From: Clostridiales bacterium
GTDB lineage: Bacteria > Bacillota > Clostridia > Oscillospirales > Oscillospiraceae
Direction of reading: 5' to 3'
Assembly: GCA_004557075.1 (NCBI GenBank)
Contig: SFEX01000024.1
Coordinates: 1 to 24,098 of the forward strand
DNA length: 24,098 bases
Shown: positions 1 to 7,007 of the stretch, in pieces
Layout of the letters: each line of letters begins with the position of its first letter
Numbering within the stretch: the stretch's first letter is position 1
Position numbers and translations under genes: made by a program
Notes under the pieces: model-generated
Database searches by the model: none
What the model was told of the DNA's origin: nothing
What the model saw: only the letters and a program-made list of their open reading frames with translations

Positions 1-12
1 ATGTGTTTTATG

Positions 13-84
13 CCTTTATTTTACTGCAAAACTGTATACAATCATCTTGCACATGTGTTTACTATCATATTACTCTGTACACAT
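13..84. repeat. 72-bp inverted repeat, left copy
   Basis: These 72 bases are exactly the reverse complement of 24027-24098, the last 72 bases of the window. Beyond position 84 the two copies diverge into different versions of the local intergenic repeat (CATCGCTCGTCC here, the complement of GGCCAATG at the other end). The sequence itself codes for nothing convincing. An open frame that crosses it into the EamA gene has no ribosome binding site. The likeliest reading is a dispersed repeat at which an assembly stopped. Confidence 0.9.
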
Positions 85-149
85 CGCTCGTCCGGCGGCA
101 GCTCTCTTACAATTAACATTTAGTCAACACATCGTTGATTTATTCTCGC

Positions 150-178
150 TTTACTCAAATATAAAGCAGTATTATACT
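150..178 (+). promoter_or_regulatory. Putative sigma-A promoter of the EamA gene
   Basis: The -35 is TTTACT (150-155) and the -10 is TATACT (173-178), separated by 17 bp. A start near 185 would give a leader of about 27 nt that still contains the AGGAGG at 197-202. The -35 matches consensus only in part. Confidence 0.4.
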
Positions 179-211
179 CGTGTCAACCTTAAATGTAGGA
201 GGATTCGCAAT

Positions 212-1084
212 ATGAGCCGCAGACAGGCGGAACTGCTTCTGGCAGCGGTCATTCTCACCCGAAGTACGGGCTATCTTTTCAGCAAGGCGGGGCTTGACAG
301 CCTCGGCGTTTTCAATCTTTTGGCAGTGAGGTTTTTGCTGGCCTTTTTGCTGCTGGCGATAATTTTCTTCAAGAAGCTCAGAACCATAGACCCCCGCGAT
401 ATCCTGCGCGGCGCGATAGTCGGCGTGGTGTTCTTCGCGGTCATGACCTTCGAGCTGACGGCGCTTAAAACGACCGACACCTCAACGACCTCGTTTTTGG
501 AAAACACCGCCATAATATTCGTACCGCTCATCGAGGCTCTGCTCGCTCGCAGGGCGCCGGACAAGGTCACGCTCATAAGCGGCGCGGCGGCTCTTGAGGG
601 CGTTGCGCTGCTGACGCTCAGGGGCAGCGCGTTTGGCTTCACGACAGGTGAGCTTTACTGCCTGTGCGCGGCTGTGCTGTACGCAATAGCGATAATAATC
701 ACCGACCGCTTTTCCCGCAGGGGCGACGGGCTCATGATAGGCATCATGCAGGTGGGCTTCATCGGGATTTTGGCGCTTGCCGCGTCGTTCATATTTGAAG
801 CGCCGCGTCTGCCCTCGGGCGGAGCCGAGTGGGGTTCGGTGCTGGCGCTTGCCATAGTGTGCACCTGCTTCGGCTTCACGTTTCAGCCAGTTGCCCAGGC
901 TCACACCGGCAGCGAGACGGCGGGGCTGTTCTGCGCGCTAAATCCGGTCTTTGCTTCCGTGCTCGGCGTTGTGTTTTTGAGCGAGCCCGTGACACTGACG
1001 TGCGTGTGCGGCGCGTGCCTTATACTCATGAGCCTGCTTATCCCGCAGCTTCGCGGGATAAGTGAGCACAGCAAGTGTTTATAG
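212..1084 (+). CDS. EamA/DMT-superfamily membrane transporter
   Basis: This 290-residue, almost entirely hydrophobic protein has the ten-helix layout of drug/metabolite transporters, made of two five-helix EamA halves. It probably exports a small metabolite; the substrate cannot be told from sequence. The first half (about residues 1-135) holds the short conserved stretch around TDTSTTSFLENT and the second half ends in the family-like NPVFASVLGVVFLSEPVT. ATG 212 was chosen because AGGAGG lies 9 nt upstream. The open frame extends back to 47, but those extra 55 residues are encoded by the terminal repeat. A hairpin with perfect 10-bp arms (1037-1062) falls inside the last codons, without an immediate T-run. 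The next gene starts 83 bp downstream behind its own -10-like TATAAT, so the two may be transcribed separately. Confidence 0.85.
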   Translation: MSRRQAELLLAAVILTRSTGYLFSKAGLDSLGVFNLLAVRFLLAFLLLAIIFFKKLRTIDPRDILRGAIVGVVFFAVMTFELTALKTTDTSTTSFLENTAIIFVPLIEALLARRAPDKVTLISGAAALEGVALLTLRGSAFGFTTGELYCLCAAVLYAIAIIITDRFSRRGDGLMIGIMQVGFIGILALAASFIFEAPRLPSGGAEWGSVLALAIVCTCFGFTFQPVAQAHTGSETAGLFCALNPVFASVLGVVFLSEPVTLTCVCGACLILMSLLIPQLRGISEHSKCL

Positions 1085-1105
1085 AATTTTTCTTATTTGT
1101 TCATG

Positions 1106-1134
1106 CCTTTGTCATAAAGTTTGTGTATTATAAT
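1106..1134 (+). promoter_or_regulatory. Possible promoter of the HtrA-like gene
   Basis: A consensus -10, TATAAT, lies at 1129-1134, 33 bp before the start codon. The -35 is poor: CCTTTG at 17-bp spacing, or TTGTCA at a too-short 14-bp spacing. The -10 carries most of the support. Confidence 0.35.
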
Positions 1135-1167
1135 GCTGCAAACATGATGCAGCGCTCGGAGGCTCAT

Positions 1168-2499
1168 ATGGAAGATAACAGAGACAAAAGACCTGACGAT
1201 CCCAACGACCGTTTGGAGATCGACGGCGAATATCACTTCGTGAGACCCGAAAAGAAGCTGTACGAGGACGCAAAGTTTGTCCCGCAGGATGAAACCAACG
1301 ACATCCCGCAATACTATGTCCCCTCCGAGAAAAAGCCCAAAGAGAAAAAGGCCTCGGTCAATGTCCACAGCGGCAGGATAGTTAAGCTTGCATGCTTCGG
1401 CCTCGCCTGCGCCATCGTCGGCGGACTCGTGGGCGGGCTCATATCATGGTCGGTGCTCAAGTACCGCCTGCCCGAGGAGGGTTCGGATAAGACGCTCGTC
1501 TCATCCAACGACAACAGCGGTACAAGCCGCGAAACGGCCGTCGCCAACGACGTCTACGCCGTCGGCTGCCGCCAGACCGTCGGCATCGCGCTCGAGACCA
1601 GCTCAGCCAACCTTTTCGGCCATCCAAGCGCAAACGCCGTCGAGGGCTCCGGCTTTATCATGACCTCCGACGGATATATAATCACAAACTACCATATCAT
1701 CGAGCCTGCGCAGGAGTACAATTCCAGGATAAATGTTCTTCTCAAGGACGGCTCGTCATACGAGGCCACCGTCGTCGGCTTTGAAGCGGCAAGCGATATC
1801 GCGCTGCTCAAGATCGACGCTTCCGACCTCAGCCCCGTAACCGTCGGCAACAGCAACAACATCTCCGTCGGCGACTGCGTTTTCGCCATCGGGCATCCCC
1901 TCGGCGAGCTTGATTTCGCCATGTTAAGCGGCCGCATCAGCGCGCTCAGCCGCAGCATCACCCCCGGCGGGAACGCCGCCGCGATAAATCTGTTCCAGCT
2001 TGACGCTTCTTTCGGCTGCGGCTGCGACGGCGGCCCCATCTTCAACGAAAGTGGCGAGGTCATCGGCATCGCCACCGCGAGGGACGGCCTGTCCGAGCCC
2101 CAAGGCACGGGCTTTGCGATACCGATAAACGACGCTGTCAGCGTGGCAAACGACCTCATCACAAAGGGCTACGTCAGCGGCAAGGCATACCTCGGCGTCG
2201 GCATCGACAGGCAGTACACCTCAATGTATGCGCAGTATTATAATTTCCCCGAGGGCGCGTATGTAAACAGCGTCGAGCCGGAAAGCTGCGCGGAAAAGTG
2301 CGGACTCGCCGTCGGCGATATAATCACGCAGATAGGCAACGAGAACGTCACGAGCTACTCCGACTTAAACGCCGCCGTGAAGCAGTTCAATGCCGGCGAC
2401 AGCACCGAGATCGTCGTGTACCGCAAAAACGAATTTACGACCTTGACCGTCACCTTTGACGAGTCGAAGCCGGACTCCGGTTCAACCGGCGTGAAATAA
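1168..2499 (+). CDS. Membrane-anchored HtrA/DegP-like protein with catalytic Ser replaced by Asp
   Basis: This 443-residue protein has the HtrA plan: a charged cytoplasmic N-terminus (1-70), one membrane helix (about 72-97), a trypsin-like domain (about 125-335) and one C-terminal PDZ domain (about 340-431). HtrA proteins normally degrade misfolded extracytoplasmic proteins. The catalytic His (TNYHII, His176) and Asp (ASDIALLKI, Asp210) are present. The serine motif, normally GNSGGP, reads GCDGGP (residues 284-289; the codon at 2026-2028 is GAC), so the nucleophile position holds Asp287. Two cysteines (284 and 286) also sit in this loop. The flanking residues (QLDAS before, IFNESGEVIGI after) align well with the family, so the alignment is not in doubt. 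The protein is probably not a conventional serine protease and may be a PDZ adaptor or chaperone-like sensor. ATG 1168 has GGAGG 5 nt upstream. Confidence 0.88.
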   Translation: MEDNRDKRPDDPNDRLEIDGEYHFVRPEKKLYEDAKFVPQDETNDIPQYYVPSEKKPKEKKASVNVHSGRIVKLACFGLACAIVGGLVGGLISWSVLKYRLPEEGSDKTLVSSNDNSGTSRETAVANDVYAVGCRQTVGIALETSSANLFGHPSANAVEGSGFIMTSDGYIITNYHIIEPAQEYNSRINVLLKDGSSYEATVVGFEAASDIALLKIDASDLSPVTVGNSNNISVGDCVFAIGHPLGELDFAMLSGRISALSRSITPGGNAAAINLFQLDASFGCGCDGGPIFNESGEVIGIATARDGLSEPQGTGFAIPINDAVSVANDLITKGYVSGKAYLGVGIDRQYTSMYAQYYNFPEGAYVNSVEPESCAEKCGLAVGDIITQIGNENVTSYSDLNAAVKQFNAGDSTEIVVYRKNEFTTLTVTFDESKPDSGSTGVK

Positions 2500-2598
2500 A
2501 CGAGCGTGGGCCGGTTTATAAATATGCTATGTTTCTTCTCCTTTAAGTCAGGCGTTTCTCCCTATCGCGTCTGACACATATATCCTCTCTATTTCTCC

Positions 2599-2637
2599 AA
2601 AACAAAAGGCTGCGGCTCTGCCGCAGTCTTTTGTTTT
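2599..2637 (+). terminator. Intrinsic terminator after the HtrA-like gene
   Basis: A stem with GGCTGCGG opposite CCGCAGTC, loop CTCT, is extended by A-rich and T-rich flanks that also pair (AAAACAAAA with TTTTGTTTT). It lies 100 bp after the stop codon and is usable from either strand. Confidence 0.75.
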
Positions 2638-2659
2638 CTTTTTCTTTTCGTTTTTCAGC

Positions 2660-2750
2660 TTAAAATAATCGCTTTTTCCGGTGCTCGACCGGTAATAATG
2701 GCAGTAATCGCTTTTGCACTCGCGCTCTTTTTTCCCGTCGTTGCTGCATT
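2660..2750. repeat. Intergenic repeat cluster 1
   Basis: This gap carries a CGACCGGTAATAATGGCAGTAATCG unit followed by TTGCACTCGCGC (2714-2725) and a CCGTCGTTGCTGCATT tail. The same order of modules recurs near 4560-4620, 16750-16790, 16875-16930 and 22470-22500. Apart from the two terminators flanking it, nothing else is seen here. Confidence 0.75.
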
Positions 2751-2780
2751 AAAAGACTGTGGCTCTCGCCACAGTCTTTT
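2751..2780 (-). terminator. Intrinsic terminator of the lipid-kinase gene
   Basis: The arms AAAAGACTGTGG (2751-2762) and CCACAGTCTTTT (2769-2780) are perfect complements around a 6-nt loop. The terminator begins 8 bp beyond the stop codon of the minus-strand gene at 2788. Confidence 0.75.
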
Positions 2781-2787
2781 GTTTTGT

Positions 2788-3699
2788 CTATTCTTTATCC
2801 GGGGCGGCAAAGTTGAGCGCGCCGGGCACAATCTCGATGGTGAACTTGCTCTCGTATATTATCTCGCCGTCGAGAGAATACGCAAAGCCCTCGGGTGCCT
2901 CCACCTCAACGCGCTTTGCCTGTCGGTAGATCATGACGTCCCTGAGATCCTCGCGGTCGAGGTGCTCGCCGTTTGTGTAGGGCGTGAGCAGCTTCACAAA
3001 GCGCAGACGGGATATGGGCTTTGCAAGGCAGACCTCCATGAGCCCGTCGTCTAACTTTGCGCGGGGCGCACACTTGAACGAGCCGCCGACGTACTGGCCG
3101 TTTGCGACGGTGCACAGCAGCATATCGCCATCGGGGTTTATGACCTCGCCGTCGGCTTTGACGGTGCAGCGGTTTTTCATGCTGTGTATGAGCGCCCTCA
3201 CGATGCCCTTGGTGTAGGAATTTTTGCTTCCGTGGCCGGTTTTGGCTCTGTCCTCGTTGACGGTGATGGCGACTGTCGTGTCAAAGCCGAAGTTTGTGAC
3301 GTTTATGCTGTAGCGATCGCCGACCTTGAGAACGTCGATCTTTTCGGCCTTGCCGCGGATTATCTTCGACACGTCGGCAAACGCCTCCATGCCGCCGTAG
3401 CACTTGACAAAGTCGTTGCCGCTGCCGCTGGGGTAGCAGGACACGGAAACGTTCTCAACTCCGACCGCCGCAGAGAAGACCTCATTGATGGTTCCGTCGC
3501 CGCCGCAGGCAATAAAGCGAAGCTGCTCGCCCGGACGCTCGGCGATGGTTTTCTTCACAAACTCCGTTGCGTCGCCCACCGCCTTGGTGATATACACCTC
3601 GCAGTCGTCCTTTTCGGGAAGCTTCTCGATCTGCGCTCTCAGCCTCTCCTCCGTGCCGCCCGCACCCGCAAGCGGATTTACCACAAATATGTATTTCAT
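2788..3699 (-). CDS. Diacylglycerol kinase-family (YegS/DagK-like) lipid kinase
   Basis: The 303-residue product matches the DAGK catalytic family of soluble bacterial lipid kinases in length and motifs. NPLAGAGG (8-15) begins the first strand-loop, CGGDGTINEV (65-74) is the nucleotide-binding signature and YPSGSGNDF (89-97) is the second conserved loop. The C-terminal half has the usual beta-sandwich pattern and ends with LDGEIIYE (277-284). The family phosphorylates diacylglycerol or related lipids with ATP, as in recycling of diacylglycerol from polyglycerolphosphate synthesis; the exact lipid is not shown here. The start at 3699 follows a GGAGGG-like site; the longer frame up to 3795 has no support and would cover the promoter. 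The gene is transcribed divergently from the YhhN-family gene. Confidence 0.88.
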   Translation of the reverse strand: MKYIFVVNPLAGAGGTEERLRAQIEKLPEKDDCEVYITKAVGDATEFVKKTIAERPGEQLRFIACGGDGTINEVFSAAVGVENVSVSCYPSGSGNDFVKCYGGMEAFADVSKIIRGKAEKIDVLKVGDRYSINVTNFGFDTTVAITVNEDRAKTGHGSKNSYTKGIVRALIHSMKNRCTVKADGEVINPDGDMLLCTVANGQYVGGSFKCAPRAKLDDGLMEVCLAKPISRLRFVKLLTPYTNGEHLDREDLRDVMIYRQAKRVEVEAPEGFAYSLDGEIIYESKFTIEIVPGALNFAAPDKE

Positions 3700-3732
3700 G
3701 CCTTTCCCTCCCTGATTATTACTTTTTGTTTT

Positions 3733-3738
3733 ATTATA
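3733..3738 (-). promoter_or_regulatory. Extended -10 promoter of the lipid-kinase gene
   Basis: On the minus strand the sequence reads TGCTATAAT, an extended -10 element, 33 bp before the start codon. No good -35 is visible. Confidence 0.45.
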
Positions 3739-3776
3739 GCACGGTATTCGACATTTTTCTACAGAGAATATTGCGG

Positions 3777-3805
3777 TTGAAATAATATGCAGCATATGAT
3801 ATTAT
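3777..3805 (+). promoter_or_regulatory. Sigma-A promoter of the YhhN-family gene
   Basis: TTGAAA (3777-3782), a 17-bp spacer and TATTAT (3800-3805) preceded by TG at the extended -10 position. The spacer contains the 13-bp palindrome ATATGCAGCATAT, which could be an operator. Confidence 0.6.
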
Positions 3806-3835
3806 ACACTTAATATAATTTATGGGGGATAATAC

Positions 3836-4495
3836 ATGAAATACCTGTTTCTCGCAATCTTCATAATCACAAGCACCATACACCTCTACGCAAGCTACAA
3901 AAGCAACGCCAAGCTGCGCGCGCAGACAAAAGGCTTTATTCTGCTCTCTCTGCTGGGCTGGTACTGTTTTAGTGTAAGCGATCCCCTGGCGATCATCATC
4001 GCCGCTATACTCACAAGCTGGCTGGGCGATGTTCTGCTGATACCCAAGGGCGTTAAATGGTTCTCCGCAGGCGGCATAAGCTTTTTCGCGTCACATATAT
4101 GCTTCGCCGCCGCCTACGCTTATCATATTAACTTTGACCTCGTTCCGCTCTGGGTCATAATCGCCGTCGCCGCAGTGTACGTCGTCCTGACCGCGCTCGT
4201 TTTCCGTGGGCTGAAGCCGTATCTGCCGAAGGCGCTGTTCTTCCCCATGGCGGGCTATCTTCTGGCAAACGGAGCCATGAACTGCTTTGCGCTGTATCAG
4301 CTCGTGTCCATGCCCTGCCTCGCAACGGCGATCACCTTCATCGGTGCCATACTGTTCTTCGTCTCCGACTCCACACTTTTCTACGTCAGGTTCAAGAAGG
4401 ACGGTTTCTTCAAAACGCACTTTGTCGTTATGCTGACCTACATACTCTCGGAGTTTCTCATCGTCGAAGGCTTCGTGCTCATGGCGGCAATGTAA
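3836..4495 (+). CDS. YhhN-family integral membrane protein (lysoplasmalogenase-like)
   Basis: This 219-residue protein has about eight membrane segments and the pattern of the YhhN/TMEM86 family. The features are SWLGDVLLIP (about residues 61-70), then GISFFASHICFAAAY with a membrane-embedded His, and near the C-terminus GAILFFVSDSTLFY with the conserved Ser-Asp. Eukaryotic members hydrolyse the vinyl-ether bond of lysoplasmalogens. Many gut Clostridia make plasmalogens, so a lipid role is plausible but inferred. ATG 3836 follows GGGGGAT. The neighbouring divergent lipid kinase fits a membrane-lipid theme. A terminator-bearing repeat begins six bases after the stop codon. Confidence 0.75.
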   Translation: MKYLFLAIFIITSTIHLYASYKSNAKLRAQTKGFILLSLLGWYCFSVSDPLAIIIAAILTSWLGDVLLIPKGVKWFSAGGISFFASHICFAAAYAYHINFDLVPLWVIIAVAAVYVVLTALVFRGLKPYLPKALFFPMAGYLLANGAMNCFALYQLVSMPCLATAITFIGAILFFVSDSTLFYVRFKKDGFFKTHFVVMLTYILSEFLIVEGFVLMAAM

Positions 4496-4500
4496 TCGGC

Positions 4501-4597
4501 GCCGGCTGGCGCAGAGCGATTCGCGTTAAGGCTTCAAACAAACTATACTGCCGGTGCCCGACCATAGGCACTGGCAGTAATTTTTTTGCACTCGCGC
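4501..4597 (+). repeat. Long terminator-bearing repeat, copy A1
   Basis: This 97-bp unit is nearly identical to 7634-7729 (about five differences, including one 1-base gap). Both begin within six bases of a stop codon. Each contains GCGATTCGCGTTAAGGC, an intrinsic terminator hairpin and TTGCACTCGCGC at the end. Confidence 0.85.
4548..4587 (+). terminator. Intrinsic terminator inside repeat A1
   Basis: The arms CTGCCGGTGCC (4548-4558) and GGCACTGGCAG (4567-4577) pair over 11 positions, one of them G-U, around an 8-nt loop. A T-rich run follows at 4578-4587. It probably ends transcription of the YhhN-family gene. Confidence 0.75.
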
Positions 4598-4609
4598 TTT
4601 TTTCCTGTC

Positions 4610-4822
4610 GTTGCAGCATTCTATAATCGCTTTGCGTCAGCCCGATTATATACATTGGCAATATACGATAAAGCGGAGGCAATCATTTGACTGCCTCCAA
4701 ATTTTTATGCGCACTAATTGTAGGGGCGAGCATCGCTCGTCTTTGTGTAGGTCAATTGCCGCACGAAAAGCAGAACGGAAACAGAAAAGCAATGTATCAA
4801 GCCTTTCCCTCAAGGGGAAGGC
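4610..4822. repeat. Intergenic repeat cluster 2
   Basis: Several modules occur in tandem: a GTCGTTGCAGCATTCTATAATCGC unit, GCGTCAGCCCGATTATATAC followed by ATTGGCAATATACGA, the hairpin GGAGGCAATC/GACTGCCTCC (4675-4698), a TGCGCACTAATTG unit, GTAGGGGCGAGCATCGCTCG (4721-4740) and a GCCTTTCCC/GGGGAAGGC hairpin at the end. Short open frames here are composed of repeat sequence and are not called as genes. Confidence 0.75.
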
Positions 4823-4863
4823 ATAAAAAATTCTGCGGCTGTTGCCGCAGAATTTTTTATGCC
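4820..4863 (-). terminator. Terminator of the DUF4358-SGNH gene
   Basis: Perfect 20-bp arms (4820-4839 and 4844-4863) surround a TGTT loop. The GC core is CTGCGGC/GCCGCAG with A/T-runs on both sides. The hairpin overlaps the TAA stop codon (4857-4859) of the minus-strand gene. Confidence 0.8.
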
Positions 4864-6020
4864 TCGACCGTGTGGTTTAGAAGATAATCGGTCATCATTT
4901 TGCAGTAGTTTACATTAAGATGTACGCCGTCGGGTGAAGCATCCTCCGGAAGAGAGCCGTCAACGGCAAGGGCGTCATAGCCGTCGATGTAGTACGCCTG
5001 CTTATCACTGCACATTTTCAGGATAAGCTCGTTGAACATCTGTGCCCTGTCGTTTGTCAGAACCTCCTGCTCCTCCGCCGCCTTCGCGCCGAGAGGCAGT
5101 ATGCTGATGACATAGACCTGAGCCTCGGGATGCTCCCGCTTTGCCAGATCGACAAGGTCGCCGTAATACTCGATGAATTTATCGAGGTTATACCAGCCAA
5201 GCTCGTTGATGCCGGACATGATGTATATCTTCCCGTATGTGCCGCCCTTGAGCGCTTCGGAGACCGTCATCGAGCCGGAATCGGTGACAACATAAGGCTT
5301 TGTGAACGCATCCGCCACATTCAGTCCGACGTAGGAGAAGTCCGCGGCATAGTCGAAATCGGTAAAGTTCAGAAGCCCCTTCATCCGCGAATCCCCGACA
5401 AACGCCGCGTCGGCAAACCACGTCGCGTCTTTGGCGTCGGACGCCGGGACGGGCTTTGAATAATCGTATTTCGCGGTTACAGCCTCCTCGCGGGCGGCGT
5501 AAAATTCCTTTGCCAGAGCCTCGGTAGTATCCGCGTCCTTAATAAGCTCCTTTATCTTGTCCCGCAGCTCCTCGGCGTTTTCCGCAACTATGAGCACAGC
5601 GCAGTCGCCCTCGGTAAAAATGATGGCATTTTCCAGCATTTCCACGCTCTCAGGACTGTAGAGCGCAAAAGACGAGGGCTGCATCTTGCGTCTGGCGTCA
5701 AGAGCGTCTGTCAGAACGCTGACATCCACGCCGTCGGCCGCGACCAGCACGCTTATCTCCTCCGGCCGTGAGACCGAGGAATACGCTATCGCATAGTCAC
5801 GAACCTGATCGGTCGTAATGCCGTAGTAGTAATAAAACCGGCTTTCAAAGCTCTCGTCACCGGCCGCCGAGAGCAGGTCGGCGCCGTCAAGACCCACCGC
5901 CTGTATCGCCGCCGCCGTAAGATCCTTGGCCGAAACTTCAATTTTTTTGACACTGTCGCCGCATGCGCACATGGATATCATGCATGCTGCGGCAAGCAGT
6001 ATGGCTATCACTTTCTTCAT
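4857..6020 (-). CDS. Lipoprotein with DUF4358-like domain fused to an SGNH/GDSL hydrolase
   Basis: The 387-residue protein starts with a lipoprotein signal peptide (MKKVIAILLAAACMISMCAC; Cys20 is the likely lipidated residue). Residues about 30-155 resemble the DUF4358 family of Clostridia lipoproteins, including the YYYGI region and a later stretch about disposing of a data-carrying beta strand, CAVLIVAENAEELRD. Residues about 200-383 are an SGNH hydrolase: FVGDSRMKG with nucleophile Ser211, MSGINELGW with Asn272, and SPDGVHLN with Asp364 and His367. Such enzymes remove acyl or acetyl groups from carbohydrates, cell-wall polymers or lipids; the substrate is unknown. The protein should be anchored on the outer face of the membrane. 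The start has AGGAG upstream at 6028-6032. A MITE-like element ends only 20 bp before the start codon. Confidence 0.8.
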   Translation of the reverse strand: MKKVIAILLAAACMISMCACGDSVKKIEVSAKDLTAAAIQAVGLDGADLLSAAGDESFESRFYYYYGITTDQVRDYAIAYSSVSRPEEISVLVAADGVDVSVLTDALDARRKMQPSSFALYSPESVEMLENAIIFTEGDCAVLIVAENAEELRDKIKELIKDADTTEALAKEFYAAREEAVTAKYDYSKPVPASDAKDATWFADAAFVGDSRMKGLLNFTDFDYAADFSYVGLNVADAFTKPYVVTDSGSMTVSEALKGGTYGKIYIMSGINELGWYNLDKFIEYYGDLVDLAKREHPEAQVYVISILPLGAKAAEEQEVLTNDRAQMFNELILKMCSDKQAYYIDGYDALAVDGSLPEDASPDGVHLNVNYCKMMTDYLLNHTVEA

Positions 6021-6040
6021 ATCTGTACTCCTACAAACTC

Positions 6041-6266
6041 TATAGCATTGTTTGACAAGGGAATATACGCCTGACAGCGCGTCTTTTCTCAAAAGTCATT
6101 CACAGACCCACTGCTGTCAGGTGCTTGCAGTTTTGACGGAGCTCAAATGCGTCCAGACAATGAAAAGACCGCAGAGAATACTTGACGTATTGTCAAGGGC
6201 TTTGAAGCAGTATGGGCGTATTTGCGCCCGTCAAAACCGTGTATTCCCTTGTCAAGCAATGCTATA
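6041..6266. mobile_element. MITE-like element with 25-bp terminal inverted repeats
   Basis: The left end (6041-6065, beginning TATAGCATTG and ending GGGAATA) is the inverted copy of the right end (6242-6266) with one mismatch in 25. The 226-bp element encodes no recognisable protein. It contains smaller palindromes such as CTTGAC-GTATT-GTCAAG and GGGCG-TATTTG-CGCCC. TA at both outer edges is compatible with IS630/Tc1-type insertion. Each end reads outward as an extended -10 (TGCTATAAT right, TGCTATAGA left). The remaining DNA to 6386 shows nothing clear. Confidence 0.65.
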
Positions 6267-6386
6267 ATGACAGGATAACAACCGCGCTCCCGCAAGTCAA
6301 CATAATTCTGTTACTTTTCACGGAAATTTTACGACGAAAAACGACAGCCGGATTTGTGCAAATTCACTTTAAAAAAACGTCGTTCA

Positions 6387-6896
6387 CTATATATTGTACT
6401 CGGCTCTGAGCTGCACATACAAGTCGTTTCTGTTCTCGGGAGTTATGATGTAAAGCTCGCAGTCGGGATGGCGGCGCACCGCCCGCAAAAATTCGGTGTT
6501 CTGCGCCTTAACGGAGGCAAAAACCCTGTAGTTTCCTGATAAAATCCGCATCACCTCGCGCTGGAACACGGGCGCCGCCGACTCGAGTGTTCCTATCTCG
6601 TCCATGACGACGAGGCTGCCCTCGGGTATGTCCCGCAGGTACTCTGCGGCAAGGCTGTCCATATACTCCGGGTGCCGCTCGACAATAGCGTCGGATATGC
6701 TCATTATGACCTGCGCGTCCTCAATATTCTCCGGCGGGTTTGCTATGTTATACAGGTAGACATAAGATTTCCCGTCGCTGCCCTCCGGCATTCGCACCGT
6801 TATGTATCCGCGCGCCTTCTCGCCCATGTCCGCGACAAGCTTTTCAATTAGCGTGGACTTGCCCGAATTTATATCTCCGCAGAGTAAAATTTTCAT
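6387..6896 (-). CDS. THEP1-type nucleoside-triphosphatase
   Basis: This 169-residue P-loop protein has the compact size and motif order of the THEP1/NTPase-1 family (once called DUF265). The Walker A is GDINSGKST (7-15), and the Walker B is LVVMDEIGTLE (95-105), which contains the family's DEIG. The middle carries the expected RGYITVRM strand after the P-loop. Members hydrolyse NTPs slowly and their cellular role is poorly defined. The start at 6896 follows AGGAGA. The gene is divergent from the cyclodeaminase-like gene and their promoters share a 111-bp gap. No convincing terminator is visible after its stop. Confidence 0.85.
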   Translation of the reverse strand: MKILLCGDINSGKSTLIEKLVADMGEKARGYITVRMPEGSDGKSYVYLYNIANPPENIEDAQVIMSISDAIVERHPEYMDSLAAEYLRDIPEGSLVVMDEIGTLESAAPVFQREVMRILSGNYRVFASVKAQNTEFLRAVRRHPDCELYIITPENRNDLYVQLRAEYNI

Positions 6897-6921
6897 TTTT
6901 TATCTCCTGTAGCAATTACAC

Positions 6922-6950
6922 TTGATATACCATGTTAAATGTTATACAAT
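6922..6950 (+). promoter_or_regulatory. Sigma-A promoter of the cyclodeaminase-like gene
   Basis: TTGATA (6922-6927), 17 bp, then TACAAT (6945-6950). This is a good promoter match 58 bp before the start codon. Confidence 0.6.
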
Positions 6951-7007
6951 AATATTATAACTACAACAAGCTTTCAACTTGTTTACGCTGAAAGGAAATT
7001 GAAAATT

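Noticed and set aside
47..211. N-terminal extension of the EamA gene
   Set aside because: These codons come from the terminal repeat, lack a ribosome binding site and precede the predicted promoter; AGGAGG supports ATG 212.
1037..1062. Terminator at the end of the EamA gene
   Set aside because: The 10-bp hairpin is perfect but lies inside the coding region and is not followed directly by a T-run.
2698..3054. 118-codon frame starting in repeat cluster 1
   Set aside because: Begins in the repeat and runs antisense into the lipid-kinase gene.
4611..4887. Two short frames after the YhhN-family gene
   Set aside because: Composed of dispersed repeat modules and a terminator.
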